From NCBI GenBank assembly GCA_035761045.1, contig DASTRU010000127.1, positions 1 through 17,499 of the forward strand: 17,499 nt of DNA, read 5' to 3'. Numbering within the stretch: position 1 is the first letter of the stretch; every line of letters begins with the position of its first letter. Below are positions 1 to 6,898 of this stretch, piece after piece. Below the pieces are notes generated by a model that ran no database searches, was not told where the DNA came from, and saw nothing but the letters and a program-made list of their open reading frames with translations. Made by a program: the position numbers and the translations under genes. The stretch is from DASTRU01 sp035761045. Its GTDB lineage: Bacteria; Pseudomonadota; Gammaproteobacteria; Burkholderiales; Burkholderiaceae_E.

Positions 1-1
1 T

Positions 2-817
2 CTTAAAAAGTTTGAGGCGGCATTACGTTCCGACACGATCCTTGCGTCCGTCATGCTCGTGAATAACGAGATCGGCGTTATTCAAGATATTCAAACCATC
101 GGCGCGCTTTGCCGTGAGCGCGGCATCATTTTCCATAGCGATGCCGCGCAAGCGGTAGGCAAAGTGCCGATTGATTTAGCGCAGTGGAAGGTGGATCTAA
201 TGACTTTCACCGCGCACAAGGCGTATGGACCTAAGGGCATTGGTGCGTTATACGTGCGCCGTAAACCTCGCGTGCGCTTGGAAGCACAGATGCATGGTGG
301 TGGTCATGAGCGTGGTTTGCGCTCTGGCACCTTGGCCACGCACCAAATCGTTGGAATGGGCGAGGCATTCCGGTTGGCCAAACTTGAGATGGACTCCGAA
401 TTGGTTCGCATTCGTGGGCTGCGCGATCGATTGATGCGTGGGCTGCGCGATATCGAAGAGGTGTATATCAACGGTGATCTCGAGCACCGCGTTCCGCACA
501 ACTTGAACGTGAGCTTCAACTATGTGGAAGGCGAGTCCCTGATCATGGCGTTGAAGGGGCTTGCGGTGTCATCGGGCTCGGCGTGCACGTCGGCGAGTTT
601 GGAACCCTCGTATGTGTTGCGTGCCTTAGGACGTAGCGACGAGCTCGCGCATAGTTCGATCCGCTTCACGATTGGTCGTTTCACAACGGAAGAGGATATT
701 GATTACGCCGTGCGTTTGCTCCACGAAAAAATTCAGAAGCTGCGCGATCTTTCGCCACTGTGGGAGATGTTCAAGGACGGCGTGGACATTTCGCAGGTGC
801 AATGGGCGGCTCACTAA
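2..817 (+). CDS. iscS: Cysteine desulfurase IscS, 5'-truncated by window edge
   Basis: IscS is a PLP-dependent enzyme that takes sulfur from L-cysteine as a persulfide and passes it to the scaffold IscU. The frame is open from base 2 with no start, so about 271 residues of a roughly 400-residue family remain and the N-terminal third is outside the window. The PLP lysine lies in the motif TAHKAYGPKGIG (codon 218-220). The mobile-loop catalytic cysteine lies in SSGSACTSASLEPS (codon 584-586). The C-terminus, ending DISQVQWAAH, matches the IscU-docking tail of Escherichia coli IscS. iscU follows 27 bases after the stop. The long conserved C-terminal tail marks this as IscS rather than NifS or SufS. 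An iscR repressor gene is usually upstream in this operon, but that lies outside the window. Confidence 0.97.
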   Translation, partial: LKKFEAALRSDTILASVMLVNNEIGVIQDIQTIGALCRERGIIFHSDAAQAVGKVPIDLAQWKVDLMTFTAHKAYGPKGIGALYVRRKPRVRLEAQMHGGGHERGLRSGTLATHQIVGMGEAFRLAKLEMDSELVRIRGLRDRLMRGLRDIEEVYINGDLEHRVPHNLNVSFNYVEGESLIMALKGLAVSSGSACTSASLEPSYVLRALGRSDELAHSSIRFTIGRFTTEEDIDYAVRLLHEKIQKLRDLSPLWEMFKDGVDISQVQWAAH

Positions 818-844
818 CTACACCAAAGCAAGGGGAACCTAGCC

Positions 845-1255
845 ATGGCTTACAGCGACAAGGTTATTGATCATTACGAAAATCCGCGCAATGTCGGGTC
901 GTTCGACAAAGGCGACGAGTCGGTCGGCACGGGAATGGTGGGCGCGCCCGCCTGTGGCGACGTGATGAAACTGCAAATCAAAGTGGATGAGCGCGGCGTC
1001 ATTCAAGACGCGCGGTTCAAGACGTATGGATGCGGATCAGCCATCGCGTCGTCGTCGCTTGTGACCGAGTGGGTCAAGGGCAAGACGCTGGATGAAGCGC
1101 TTGCGATTCGCAACATGCAAATCGCCGAGGAATTGGCGTTGCCACCCGTCAAAATCCACTGCTCGATCCTTGCGGAAGACGCGATTAAGGCCGCGGTGGC
1201 CGATTACAAAGCCAAGCACGGCGAACCCGTCGAAGAATCCGCGCGTGCCGCGTGA
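845..1255 (+). CDS. iscU: Iron-sulfur cluster assembly scaffold IscU
   Basis: IscU is the cytosolic scaffold on which [2Fe-2S] and [4Fe-4S] clusters are built from IscS-derived sulfur and iron. The 136-residue protein has the three ligand cysteines in their family contexts (APACGDV near residue 37, TYGCGSA near 63, KIHCSIL near 106). It also has the LPPVK motif that HscA binds, near residues 99-103. The start is supported by a purine-rich AGGGGA (831-836) eight bases before the ATG. The C-terminus is a little longer than the E. coli protein (128 residues), with an unconserved tail ending ESARAA. The stop overlaps the region of possible iscA starts, so translation of the two genes may be coupled. 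Confidence 0.98.
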   Translation: MAYSDKVIDHYENPRNVGSFDKGDESVGTGMVGAPACGDVMKLQIKVDERGVIQDARFKTYGCGSAIASSSLVTEWVKGKTLDEALAIRNMQIAEELALPPVKIHCSILAEDAIKAAVADYKAKHGEPVEESARAA

Positions 1256-1269
1256 TGAATGGAGGCGTG

Positions 1270-1620
1270 ATGGAAACCGAACAAGTGGTGGCGGAACGTG
1301 GCGTGTTTTTAACCGAGCGTGCCGCACGTCATGTTCAGCGTTATCTAGAGCGTCGAGGCAAGGGTGTTGGGTTGCGGCTTGGTGTGCGCACGACGGGTTG
1401 TTCCGGACTTGCGTATAAGCTCGAATACGTGGATGCGCCGGACGCGACGGATCGAGTGTTCGAAAGCCACGGCGTGAAGGTGTTTGTGGATCCTAAGAGT
1501 TTGGTGTTTATCGATGGCACCGAATTGGACTTCGTGCGCGAGGGATTGAACGAAGGATTCAAGTTCAACAACCCAAACGTCAAGGACGAATGCGGCTGCG
1601 GAGAAAGCTTCCGCGTCTAA
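1270..1620 (+). CDS. iscA: Iron-sulfur cluster assembly protein IscA
   Basis: IscA is an A-type carrier that binds iron or a cluster and passes it to apo-proteins, mainly for [4Fe-4S] maturation. The core LRLGVRTTGCSG and the C-terminal DECGCGESF give the three conserved cysteines, and the sequence follows E. coli IscA closely from RGKG onward. The start is uncertain. The frame is open through GTG 1252, ATG 1255 (overlapping the iscU TGA), GTG 1267, ATG 1270 and GTG 1303. I chose ATG 1270 because GGAGG at 1261-1265 lies just before it, although the 4-base spacing is short. This gives 116 residues, about nine more at the N-terminus than E. coli IscA (107). GTG 1303 would give the usual length, and ATG 1255 would fit a coupled TGATG junction. 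Confidence 0.95.
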   Translation: METEQVVAERGVFLTERAARHVQRYLERRGKGVGLRLGVRTTGCSGLAYKLEYVDAPDATDRVFESHGVKVFVDPKSLVFIDGTELDFVREGLNEGFKFNNPNVKDECGCGESFRV

Positions 1621-1632
1621 GTCCTTTCGTCG

Positions 1633-1679
1633 CGAACCCGGTTCGCCGCCAATCATCATTCTTAGGCGAACCGGCTTCG
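1633..1679 (+). promoter_or_regulatory. Strong inverted repeat between iscA and hscB
   Basis: The arms 1633-1647 and 1665-1679 pair at 14 of 15 positions (one C/C mismatch at 1637/1675) across a 17-base loop. No T-tract follows, so it does not look like an intrinsic terminator. It ends four bases before the hscB ATG at 1684 and covers the place where a ribosome binding site would be. No clear Shine-Dalgarno is seen there. By inference it may set RNA stability or translation between iscSUA and hscBA-fdx. The left arm is itself almost palindromic (1633-1645), so a protein-binding site is also possible. Confidence 0.6.
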
Positions 1680-1683
1680 TCAC

Positions 1684-2205
1684 ATGAAACAAAATTACTT
1701 TGAGTTGTTTGGGTTGGCTGAAACCTTCGAGCTTGATGGCAAGCAGCTCGACGCGGCGTTTCGTCAAACACAAGCGCGTGTTCATCCCGATCGTTACGCG
1801 AACGGCTCGGCCGCCGAGAAGCGCATGGCCTTGCAATGGGCGACTCTCGTGAACGAGGCGTACCAAACGCTGCGCGATCCGTTGTCGCGAGCGCGTTATT
1901 TGTGCGAACTGCATGGCGTGAGCACGGATGCGGAATCGAACGTGGCAATGCCTGCCGATTTCCTCATTCAACAAATGACGTGGCGCGAACAACTCGAGGA
2001 CGCCTTGAGCGCGCGCGACGAGCGCGTGTTGAACGAATTAAGCACGACGCTTAACGCGGCTAAACATGATGAGGTGCAAGCGTTGAGCGGTTTGCTAGCA
2101 AGTCAGAATTACGAGTTGGCAAGCACGCATGTGCGCCGACTAATGTTTCTCGAACGTTTCGCGCACGAGATTGACGATGCGTTTTTGATTATTGAGGCAG
2201 GCTAA
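1684..2205 (+). CDS. hscB: Fe-S assembly J-domain co-chaperone HscB
   Basis: HscB is the dedicated J-protein that delivers IscU to HscA and stimulates HscA ATP hydrolysis. The 173-residue length fits the family (E. coli 171). An N-terminal J domain begins NYFELFGL and carries the essential HPD motif at residues 34-36, followed by the helix region VNEAYQTLRDPLSRARYLCEL. The C-terminal half is the helical IscU-binding domain. Clear Shine-Dalgarno sequence is lacking before the ATG, where the iscA-hscB hairpin ends. The stop is two bases before the hscA ATG, which implies coupled translation of the chaperone pair. Confidence 0.97.
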   Translation: MKQNYFELFGLAETFELDGKQLDAAFRQTQARVHPDRYANGSAAEKRMALQWATLVNEAYQTLRDPLSRARYLCELHGVSTDAESNVAMPADFLIQQMTWREQLEDALSARDERVLNELSTTLNAAKHDEVQALSGLLASQNYELASTHVRRLMFLERFAHEIDDAFLIIEAG

Positions 2206-2207
2206 GC

Positions 2208-4085
2208 ATGGCGCTGTTGCAAATCGCCGAACCAGGAGAAGATGCATCGCCGCATCAACGTCGCGTTGCGATCGGTATCGATTTAGGTACGACGCATTCG
2301 CTAGTCGCGACGGTACGTTCCTCGGTGCCCGAGGTATTGGCGGACGACGACGGCCACGTGTTGCTGCCATCGATCGTTCATTACTTGCCAAATAACGATG
2401 TGCGCATCGGCGCGACGGCGCAAGCCGCGCAGGCGGACGACCCCAAGAACACGATCGTGTCCGTCAAGCGTTTGATGGGCCGCAGTTTGAAAGACATCGC
2501 GTACGCGGAGAACTTGCCGTACGACTTTGTCGACGCGCCGGGCATGGTCCAAGTGCGGACCGTGCAAGGCGTTAAATCTCCGGTGGAAGTGTCGGCGCAA
2601 ATCCTCGCGACGCTTCGTCAACGTGCTGAAGACGCGCTGTTGTCCGGTTCGGTGCGCGAGATCGCTGGCGCGGTCATCACGGTGCCCGCGTATTTTGATG
2701 ACGCGCAACGCCAAGCCACGAAAGACGCCGCCAAGCTCGCTGGCCTTGAAGTGCTCCGTTTGTTGAATGAGCCGACCGCGGCCGCGCTTGCATACGGTCT
2801 TGATAACGCGGCCGAGGGCATCTACGCGGTGTATGACCTGGGCGGCGGTACCTTCGATATCTCGATTCTCAAACTCACGCGCGGCGTGTTCGAGGTGCTT
2901 GCGACGGGCGGCGATTCCGCCTTGGGCGGCGATGATTTCGACCACCGGCTGTTTTGCTGGGTACTCGAGCAAGCGCAGCTTTCATTGCTTAATCCGCATG
3001 ACACGCGGTTGCTGATGATCAAGGCGCGTGCGGCGAAAGAGGCTTTATCGACGCGCCCGAGCGCGACCATTCAAGCGCGTTTGTCCGACGGCACTTGGGT
3101 CAACGTGACGATAACTGCCGAAACCTTCGCGGCCATCACGCGTCATTTGGTTCAAAAAACGATGGTGGCTACGCGCAAGGCGTTGCGTGACGCGAAGCTC
3201 GGTATCGAAGACGTGCAAGGCGTGGTGTTGGTGGGCGGATCGACGCGCATGCCCACGGTGCGCCAAGCAGTCGAGGAGTTTTTCAAGCGCGCGCCGCATG
3301 TCGATATCGATCCCGACCAAGTCGTCGCGATTGGCGCCGCGATTCAAGCCAATCAATTAGTGGGCAATCGACACGGCGATGATTGGTTGTTGCTCGATGT
3401 GATTCCCCTATCGCTTGGTTTGGAAACGATGGGTGGACTGGTCGAAAAAATCATTCCTCGTAACAGCACGATTCCAACGGCACGCGCGCAAGAATTCACT
3501 ACTTACAAAGACGGCCAAACCGCGATGGCGATTCACGTCGTGCAAGGCGAGCGCGAATTGGTGAGTGATTGCCGCAGCCTGGCGCGTTTTGAATTGCGAG
3601 GTATTCCTCCCATGACCGCCGGCGCCGCGCGGATTCGCGTGACGTTTCAAGTCGATGCCGACGGATTGCTCTCGGTCAGCGCGCGCGAAACCGTCTCGGG
3701 TGTCGAAGCGTCGATCGACGTGAAGCCGAGTTATGGACTCGATGACGAGGCCATTGCGCGCATGCTTCACGAAGGCGCCGCCGCCGCGCGCGACGATATG
3801 AACGCTCGCAATTTGCGCGAACAACAAGTCGATGCGCGACGACTCATCGACGCGACGCAAACCGCGTTGAGCCACGACGCGGATTTGCTCGACGAAGCCG
3901 AGCGCGCACGAATCGAAACACTTCTTGCGTCGCTCACGCAATGCGTCGAGGGCACCGATCTGAATCGCATTAAGCAAGCGTCGACCGCCTTGGCGTCCGG
4001 CACGGAAGAATTCGCGGCGCGTCGGATGAACCGCTCGATTCAACAAGCGCTCGCGGGTCGCCGCGTGGACGAACTCGCTCCATAA
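2208..4085 (+). CDS. hscA: Fe-S assembly Hsp70 chaperone HscA
   Basis: HscA is a specialised Hsp70 that binds the LPPVK motif of IscU and drives cluster release with ATP. At 625 residues it is close to E. coli HscA (616). The N-terminal nucleotide-binding domain has the phosphate-1 loop GIDLGTTHSL near residues 23-32, the phosphate-2 motif YDLGGGTFD starting at residue 209, and the adenosine motif VGGSTRMP at 342-349. The substrate-binding beta domain starts near PLSLGLETMGG, and a helical lid fills the last 120 or so residues. The phrase GGDSALGGDDFDH is typical of HscA and helps separate it from DnaK, as does its place between hscB and fdx. The N-terminal extension of about 18 residues before the ATPase core is also usual for HscA. 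Confidence 0.98.
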   Translation: MALLQIAEPGEDASPHQRRVAIGIDLGTTHSLVATVRSSVPEVLADDDGHVLLPSIVHYLPNNDVRIGATAQAAQADDPKNTIVSVKRLMGRSLKDIAYAENLPYDFVDAPGMVQVRTVQGVKSPVEVSAQILATLRQRAEDALLSGSVREIAGAVITVPAYFDDAQRQATKDAAKLAGLEVLRLLNEPTAAALAYGLDNAAEGIYAVYDLGGGTFDISILKLTRGVFEVLATGGDSALGGDDFDHRLFCWVLEQAQLSLLNPHDTRLLMIKARAAKEALSTRPSATIQARLSDGTWVNVTITAETFAAITRHLVQKTMVATRKALRDAKLGIEDVQGVVLVGGSTRMPTVRQAVEEFFKRAPHVDIDPDQVVAIGAAIQANQLVGNRHGDDWLLLDVIPLSLGLETMGGLVEKIIPRNSTIPTARAQEFTTYKDGQTAMAIHVVQGERELVSDCRSLARFELRGIPPMTAGAARIRVTFQVDADGLLSVSARETVSGVEASIDVKPSYGLDDEAIARMLHEGAAAARDDMNARNLREQQVDARRLIDATQTALSHDADLLDEAERARIETLLASLTQCVEGTDLNRIKQASTALASGTEEFAARRMNRSIQQALAGRRVDELAP

Positions 4086-4097
4086 AAATAAATCGCC

Positions 4098-4439
4098 ATG
4101 CCCAAAATAACCGTGCTGCCGCATCCCGATATTTGTCCGCAAGGAGCGGTGATCGAAGACGCGCCGAAAGGCGAGAACATCTGCCGCGTGCTACTTGACC
4201 ATGACGTTGAGATCGAGCACGCCTGCGAGCTAAGTTGCGCCTGCACGACGTGTCACGTCATCGTGCGCGAAGGTTTTGATTCCTTACCGGCTTCCGACGA
4301 AGACGAGGACGACATGCTTGATAAAGCCTGGGGCTTGACGGCGCGCTCGCGCTTGTCGTGCCAAGCGATTATTCAAGACAGCGACTTAGTCATCGAGATT
4401 CCGCGCTATACGATCAATCTCGCGCGCGAGAATCACTAA
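4098..4439 (+). CDS. fdx: ISC-type [2Fe-2S] ferredoxin Fdx
   Basis: This ferredoxin supplies electrons for cluster assembly on IscU. The 113-residue protein has cluster ligands C43, C49 and C52 in the motif ACELSCACTTC, and C88 in LSCQAII, matching the adrenodoxin-type spacing C-x5-C-x2-C plus a distal cysteine. An extra cysteine (C47) inside the motif also occurs in E. coli Fdx. The acidic stretch DEDEDDMLD (near residues 67-75) is the usual partner-docking region. The gene starts 12 bases after hscA and is followed 14 bases later by iscX. Confidence 0.97.
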   Translation: MPKITVLPHPDICPQGAVIEDAPKGENICRVLLDHDVEIEHACELSCACTTCHVIVREGFDSLPASDEDEDDMLDKAWGLTARSRLSCQAIIQDSDLVIEIPRYTINLARENH

Positions 4440-4453
4440 GCGAGGTCGTCGCG

Positions 4454-4648
4454 ATGAAATGGATCGATTCGTTGGACATCGCCATCGCGCTGGCCGATCA
4501 ATATCCGGACGTTGATCCGACCACCGTGCGCTTTACCGATTTACGCGACTGGGTGCTCGGGCTCGACGGATTCGACGACGTGCCCGAGCATTGCGGTGAA
4601 AAGATTTTGGAAGCGATTCAAATGGCGTGGATCGACGAGGTCCGCTAA
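4454..4648 (+). CDS. iscX: Fe-S assembly protein IscX
   Basis: IscX is a small acidic protein that binds IscS and iron and tunes desulfurase activity. The 64-residue product (E. coli 66) has the family signature MKWIDS, TVRFTDLRDWV, GFDD and the ending EKILEAIQMAWIDEVR. The frame is open further upstream, to about 4358, but that part overlaps the end of fdx and does not look like IscX. ATG 4454 has GAGG at 4442-4445 in front of it. It is the last gene of the isc operon, and its stop lies only eight bases from the stop of the convergent gene, with no obvious terminator between. Confidence 0.96.
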   Translation: MKWIDSLDIAIALADQYPDVDPTTVRFTDLRDWVLGLDGFDDVPEHCGEKILEAIQMAWIDEVR

Positions 4649-4656
4649 CGCTTAAT

Positions 4657-5241
4657 TCACGGCGTGATCCACGTCGCGATGGTTCCGCCAGCACTGTAGT
4701 CAAAGCGCGCTCGGTTATGTACGTCACGATCGAGTTTGAGCCAATCGATGGTGTGCACCGTGGTTTCAATCACGCAAAAGTACTGAGTCGGCTCGCCGTC
4801 GTGCGGACGATTCGCCTCGAACGACCAAGGACTGCCCGGCGGCGTGCGCGATAAATAATCGCGCCATTGATGCACGGGTAGTAGCTCAAACGCCGCGCGC
4901 GCCGCGCTGGCCGGTGCTACGCGCGCGATCGCCGCCATGCGTACTTGCGTCTTCGAGGCGTGATCCCAAAACAACCACGACACGCGCGGTTCCGAGCGAA
5001 CCGCAGCCACTTTCGTCGCGCGCGAATCGGTATACAGCGTTAAACGCCGCGCCGCGACATCGACATCGCGCAATACGACCATGCGCGCTTGCGGTCCTTC
5101 AACGCCCGCGGTGACGAAGGTCGGTTGGCTCCAATCATGTCGACGTTGCGCGGCGGCGCGCGTGAGCGTGCTCCAGATTTGTCGTTCGAGATCGGCGAGC
5201 GTTAACGGCACGCCGCCCACGATGCGCGCGATCGAGGTCAT
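4657..5241 (-). CDS. Pyridoxamine 5'-phosphate oxidase-family FMN-binding protein
   Basis: This is a probable split-barrel flavoprotein of the pyridoxamine-phosphate-oxidase-like superfamily (Alr4036-type FMN-binding domain). The N-terminal phrase PQARMVVLRDVD, then LTLYTDSRATKV and VSWLFWDH, follow the FMN-binding strand pattern of that family. A substrate has not been assigned to this subgroup, so true PdxH activity should not be assumed. I take ATG 5241 (194 residues), since homologous proteins as I recall them begin shortly before LADLERQIW. The frame is open up to GTG 5280, which would overlap the last codons and stop of lysS and give 207 residues. It lies immediately downstream of lysS and is probably co-transcribed, and it converges with iscX. 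Family is fairly sure; function is unknown. Confidence 0.82.
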   Translation of the reverse strand: MTSIARIVGGVPLTLADLERQIWSTLTRAAAQRRHDWSQPTFVTAGVEGPQARMVVLRDVDVAARRLTLYTDSRATKVAAVRSEPRVSWLFWDHASKTQVRMAAIARVAPASAARAAFELLPVHQWRDYLSRTPPGSPWSFEANRPHDGEPTQYFCVIETTVHTIDWLKLDRDVHNRARFDYSAGGTIATWITP

Positions 5242-5272
5242 GACGCCACACGGCGAATGAACAACGCCAACT

Positions 5273-6820
5273 TCATTCACCTTCCTTTTTAAGCGCGGGA
5301 AACAAAATCACGTCGCGAATGCTCGGGCTATCGGTCAACAGCATGACCAAACGATCGATACCGATGCCGCATCCTCCAGTGGGCGGCATGCCGTATTCGA
5401 GCGCGCGCACGTAGTCCGCGTCGAAGAACATGGCTTCGTCGTCGCCGGCGTCCTTGGCTTCGACCTGCTGGCGAAAGCGCGCGGCTTGATCTTCCGGGTC
5501 GTTCAACTCGCTAAAACCATTGGCGATTTCGCGTCCTACGATGAAAAGCTCGAACCGTTCGGTAATGCCTGGTCGCGTGTCGGAGGCGCGAGCCAAGGGC
5601 GAGACTTCCACCGGGTAATCCACGATGAAAGTGGGCTCCCAAAGCTTGGCTTCGGCGGTCTCTTCGAACAACGCTAATTGCAAAGCGCCGATGCCAGCGT
5701 GCTTAAGCTTAGGCTCGTTTAAGTTGACGCCTAATTTGGCGAGTTCGGCCCGCACGAAATCAACATCGTCGAGATTCGCGCCTTCGTACCGTGGCGCGTG
5801 TTTCACGATGGCTTGCGGAATGGTTAAACGCGCGAACGGCTGGCTAAGGTCGAGCGTGCGACCTTGATGCGTGAGCACGGCACTGCCGAGGGCGTCGATC
5901 GCCGCTTGTCGAATGCAGGCTTCGGTAAAGTCCATCAGCCACCGGTAATCGGTGTAGGCCGCGTAGAACTCCATCATCGTGAATTCAGGGTTGTGGCGCG
6001 GGCTGATGCCTTCGTTGCGGAAGTTGCGGTTGATTTCGTAGACGCGTTCAAAGCCGCCCACGACCAAGCGCTTCAAATACAGTTCCGGCGCGATGCGCAT
6101 GAACATTTGCTGATCAAGCGCGTTGTGGTGCGTGACGAAGGGCTTGGCCGCCGCGCCGCCCGGAATGGGATGCAGCATCGGCGTTTCGACTTCGAGAAAT
6201 TGATGCGAGTCCATGAATCGACGCATCGAAGCGATCGCCTTGCTGCGCGCGATGAAGGTATTGCGCGTGGATTCGTTAACAATCAAATCCACATACCGTT
6301 GCCGGTACTTAAGTTCTTGGTCCGCAAGGCCATGAAACTTATCGGGCAATGGGCGCAGCGCCTTGGCGAGCAACCGCAACTCAACGCACTGCACCGACAA
6401 CTCGCCTTTGTTGGTTTTAAAGAGCGTGCCGCGCGTGGCGACGATATCGCCGATATCCCAATGCTTGAACGCATCGAGCGCGCTCGCACCCGTCACGTCG
6501 ATGCTGACGAAGAACTGAATTCGGCCACTCGCGTCTTGCACCGTGGCGAACGCGGCCTTGCCCATCACGCGCTTGAGCATCATGCGGCCGGCGATGGCGA
6601 CTTCGACCCGTTCGGCCTCGAGCGCCTCCTTCGAATGCTCGTCGTAACGCGCGTGCAAATCCGCGGCCCGATGCGTCGGCACGAAATCATTAGGAAACGC
6701 GACTCCGGATTGCCGCAGCTCGGTTAGCTTATCGCGGCGAATTTGGATGAGTTGTTGCTCGTCTTGCGTCGGGTCAACGACGTTGCGGGATGCGTCTTGA
6801 AGGGGAGTGGGCGCGGTCAT
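5273..6820 (-). CDS. lysS: Lysine--tRNA ligase, class II (LysS)
   Basis: LysS attaches lysine to tRNA-Lys in the cytosol using ATP. The 515-residue length fits bacterial class II LysRS (E. coli 505). An OB-fold anticodon-binding domain occupies roughly residues 60-190, with VAIAGRMMLKRVMGKAAF at its start. The catalytic domain has class II motif 2 (FRNEGISPRHNPEFTMMEFY) and motif 3 near the C-terminus (GGCGIGIDRLVMLL). The N-terminal 30 residues or so are polar and poorly conserved. It lies 78 bases downstream of prfB on the same strand, the common prfB-lysS pairing. No good Shine-Dalgarno is visible just before the ATG. Confidence 0.98.
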   Translation of the reverse strand: MTAPTPLQDASRNVVDPTQDEQQLIQIRRDKLTELRQSGVAFPNDFVPTHRAADLHARYDEHSKEALEAERVEVAIAGRMMLKRVMGKAAFATVQDASGRIQFFVSIDVTGASALDAFKHWDIGDIVATRGTLFKTNKGELSVQCVELRLLAKALRPLPDKFHGLADQELKYRQRYVDLIVNESTRNTFIARSKAIASMRRFMDSHQFLEVETPMLHPIPGGAAAKPFVTHHNALDQQMFMRIAPELYLKRLVVGGFERVYEINRNFRNEGISPRHNPEFTMMEFYAAYTDYRWLMDFTEACIRQAAIDALGSAVLTHQGRTLDLSQPFARLTIPQAIVKHAPRYEGANLDDVDFVRAELAKLGVNLNEPKLKHAGIGALQLALFEETAEAKLWEPTFIVDYPVEVSPLARASDTRPGITERFELFIVGREIANGFSELNDPEDQAARFRQQVEAKDAGDDEAMFFDADYVRALEYGMPPTGGCGIGIDRLVMLLTDSPSIRDVILFPALKKEGE

Positions 6821-6898
6821 GAAGGAATAAGCGTTCGTGGGCGGGTGCGGTGGCGTTGAAGGAAGGTGTCGTCGCGCGGGTAGGGCGCGCTACGCGAA

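Noticed and set aside
3408..4142. A 244-codon minus-strand frame across the end of hscA
   Set aside because: It is antisense to the conserved HscA lid region and has no family features.
5864..6727. A 287-codon open frame on the plus strand
   Set aside because: It is wholly antisense to lysS, whose product is clearly conserved. The translated frame is rich in Arg/His and matches no family I recognise; G+C-rich codon structure explains it.
6821..6898. G+C-rich small stem between prfB and lysS (GCGCG and CGCGC) as a terminator
   Set aside because: The stem is short with a mismatch and no T-tract, and prfB-lysS are normally co-transcribed.
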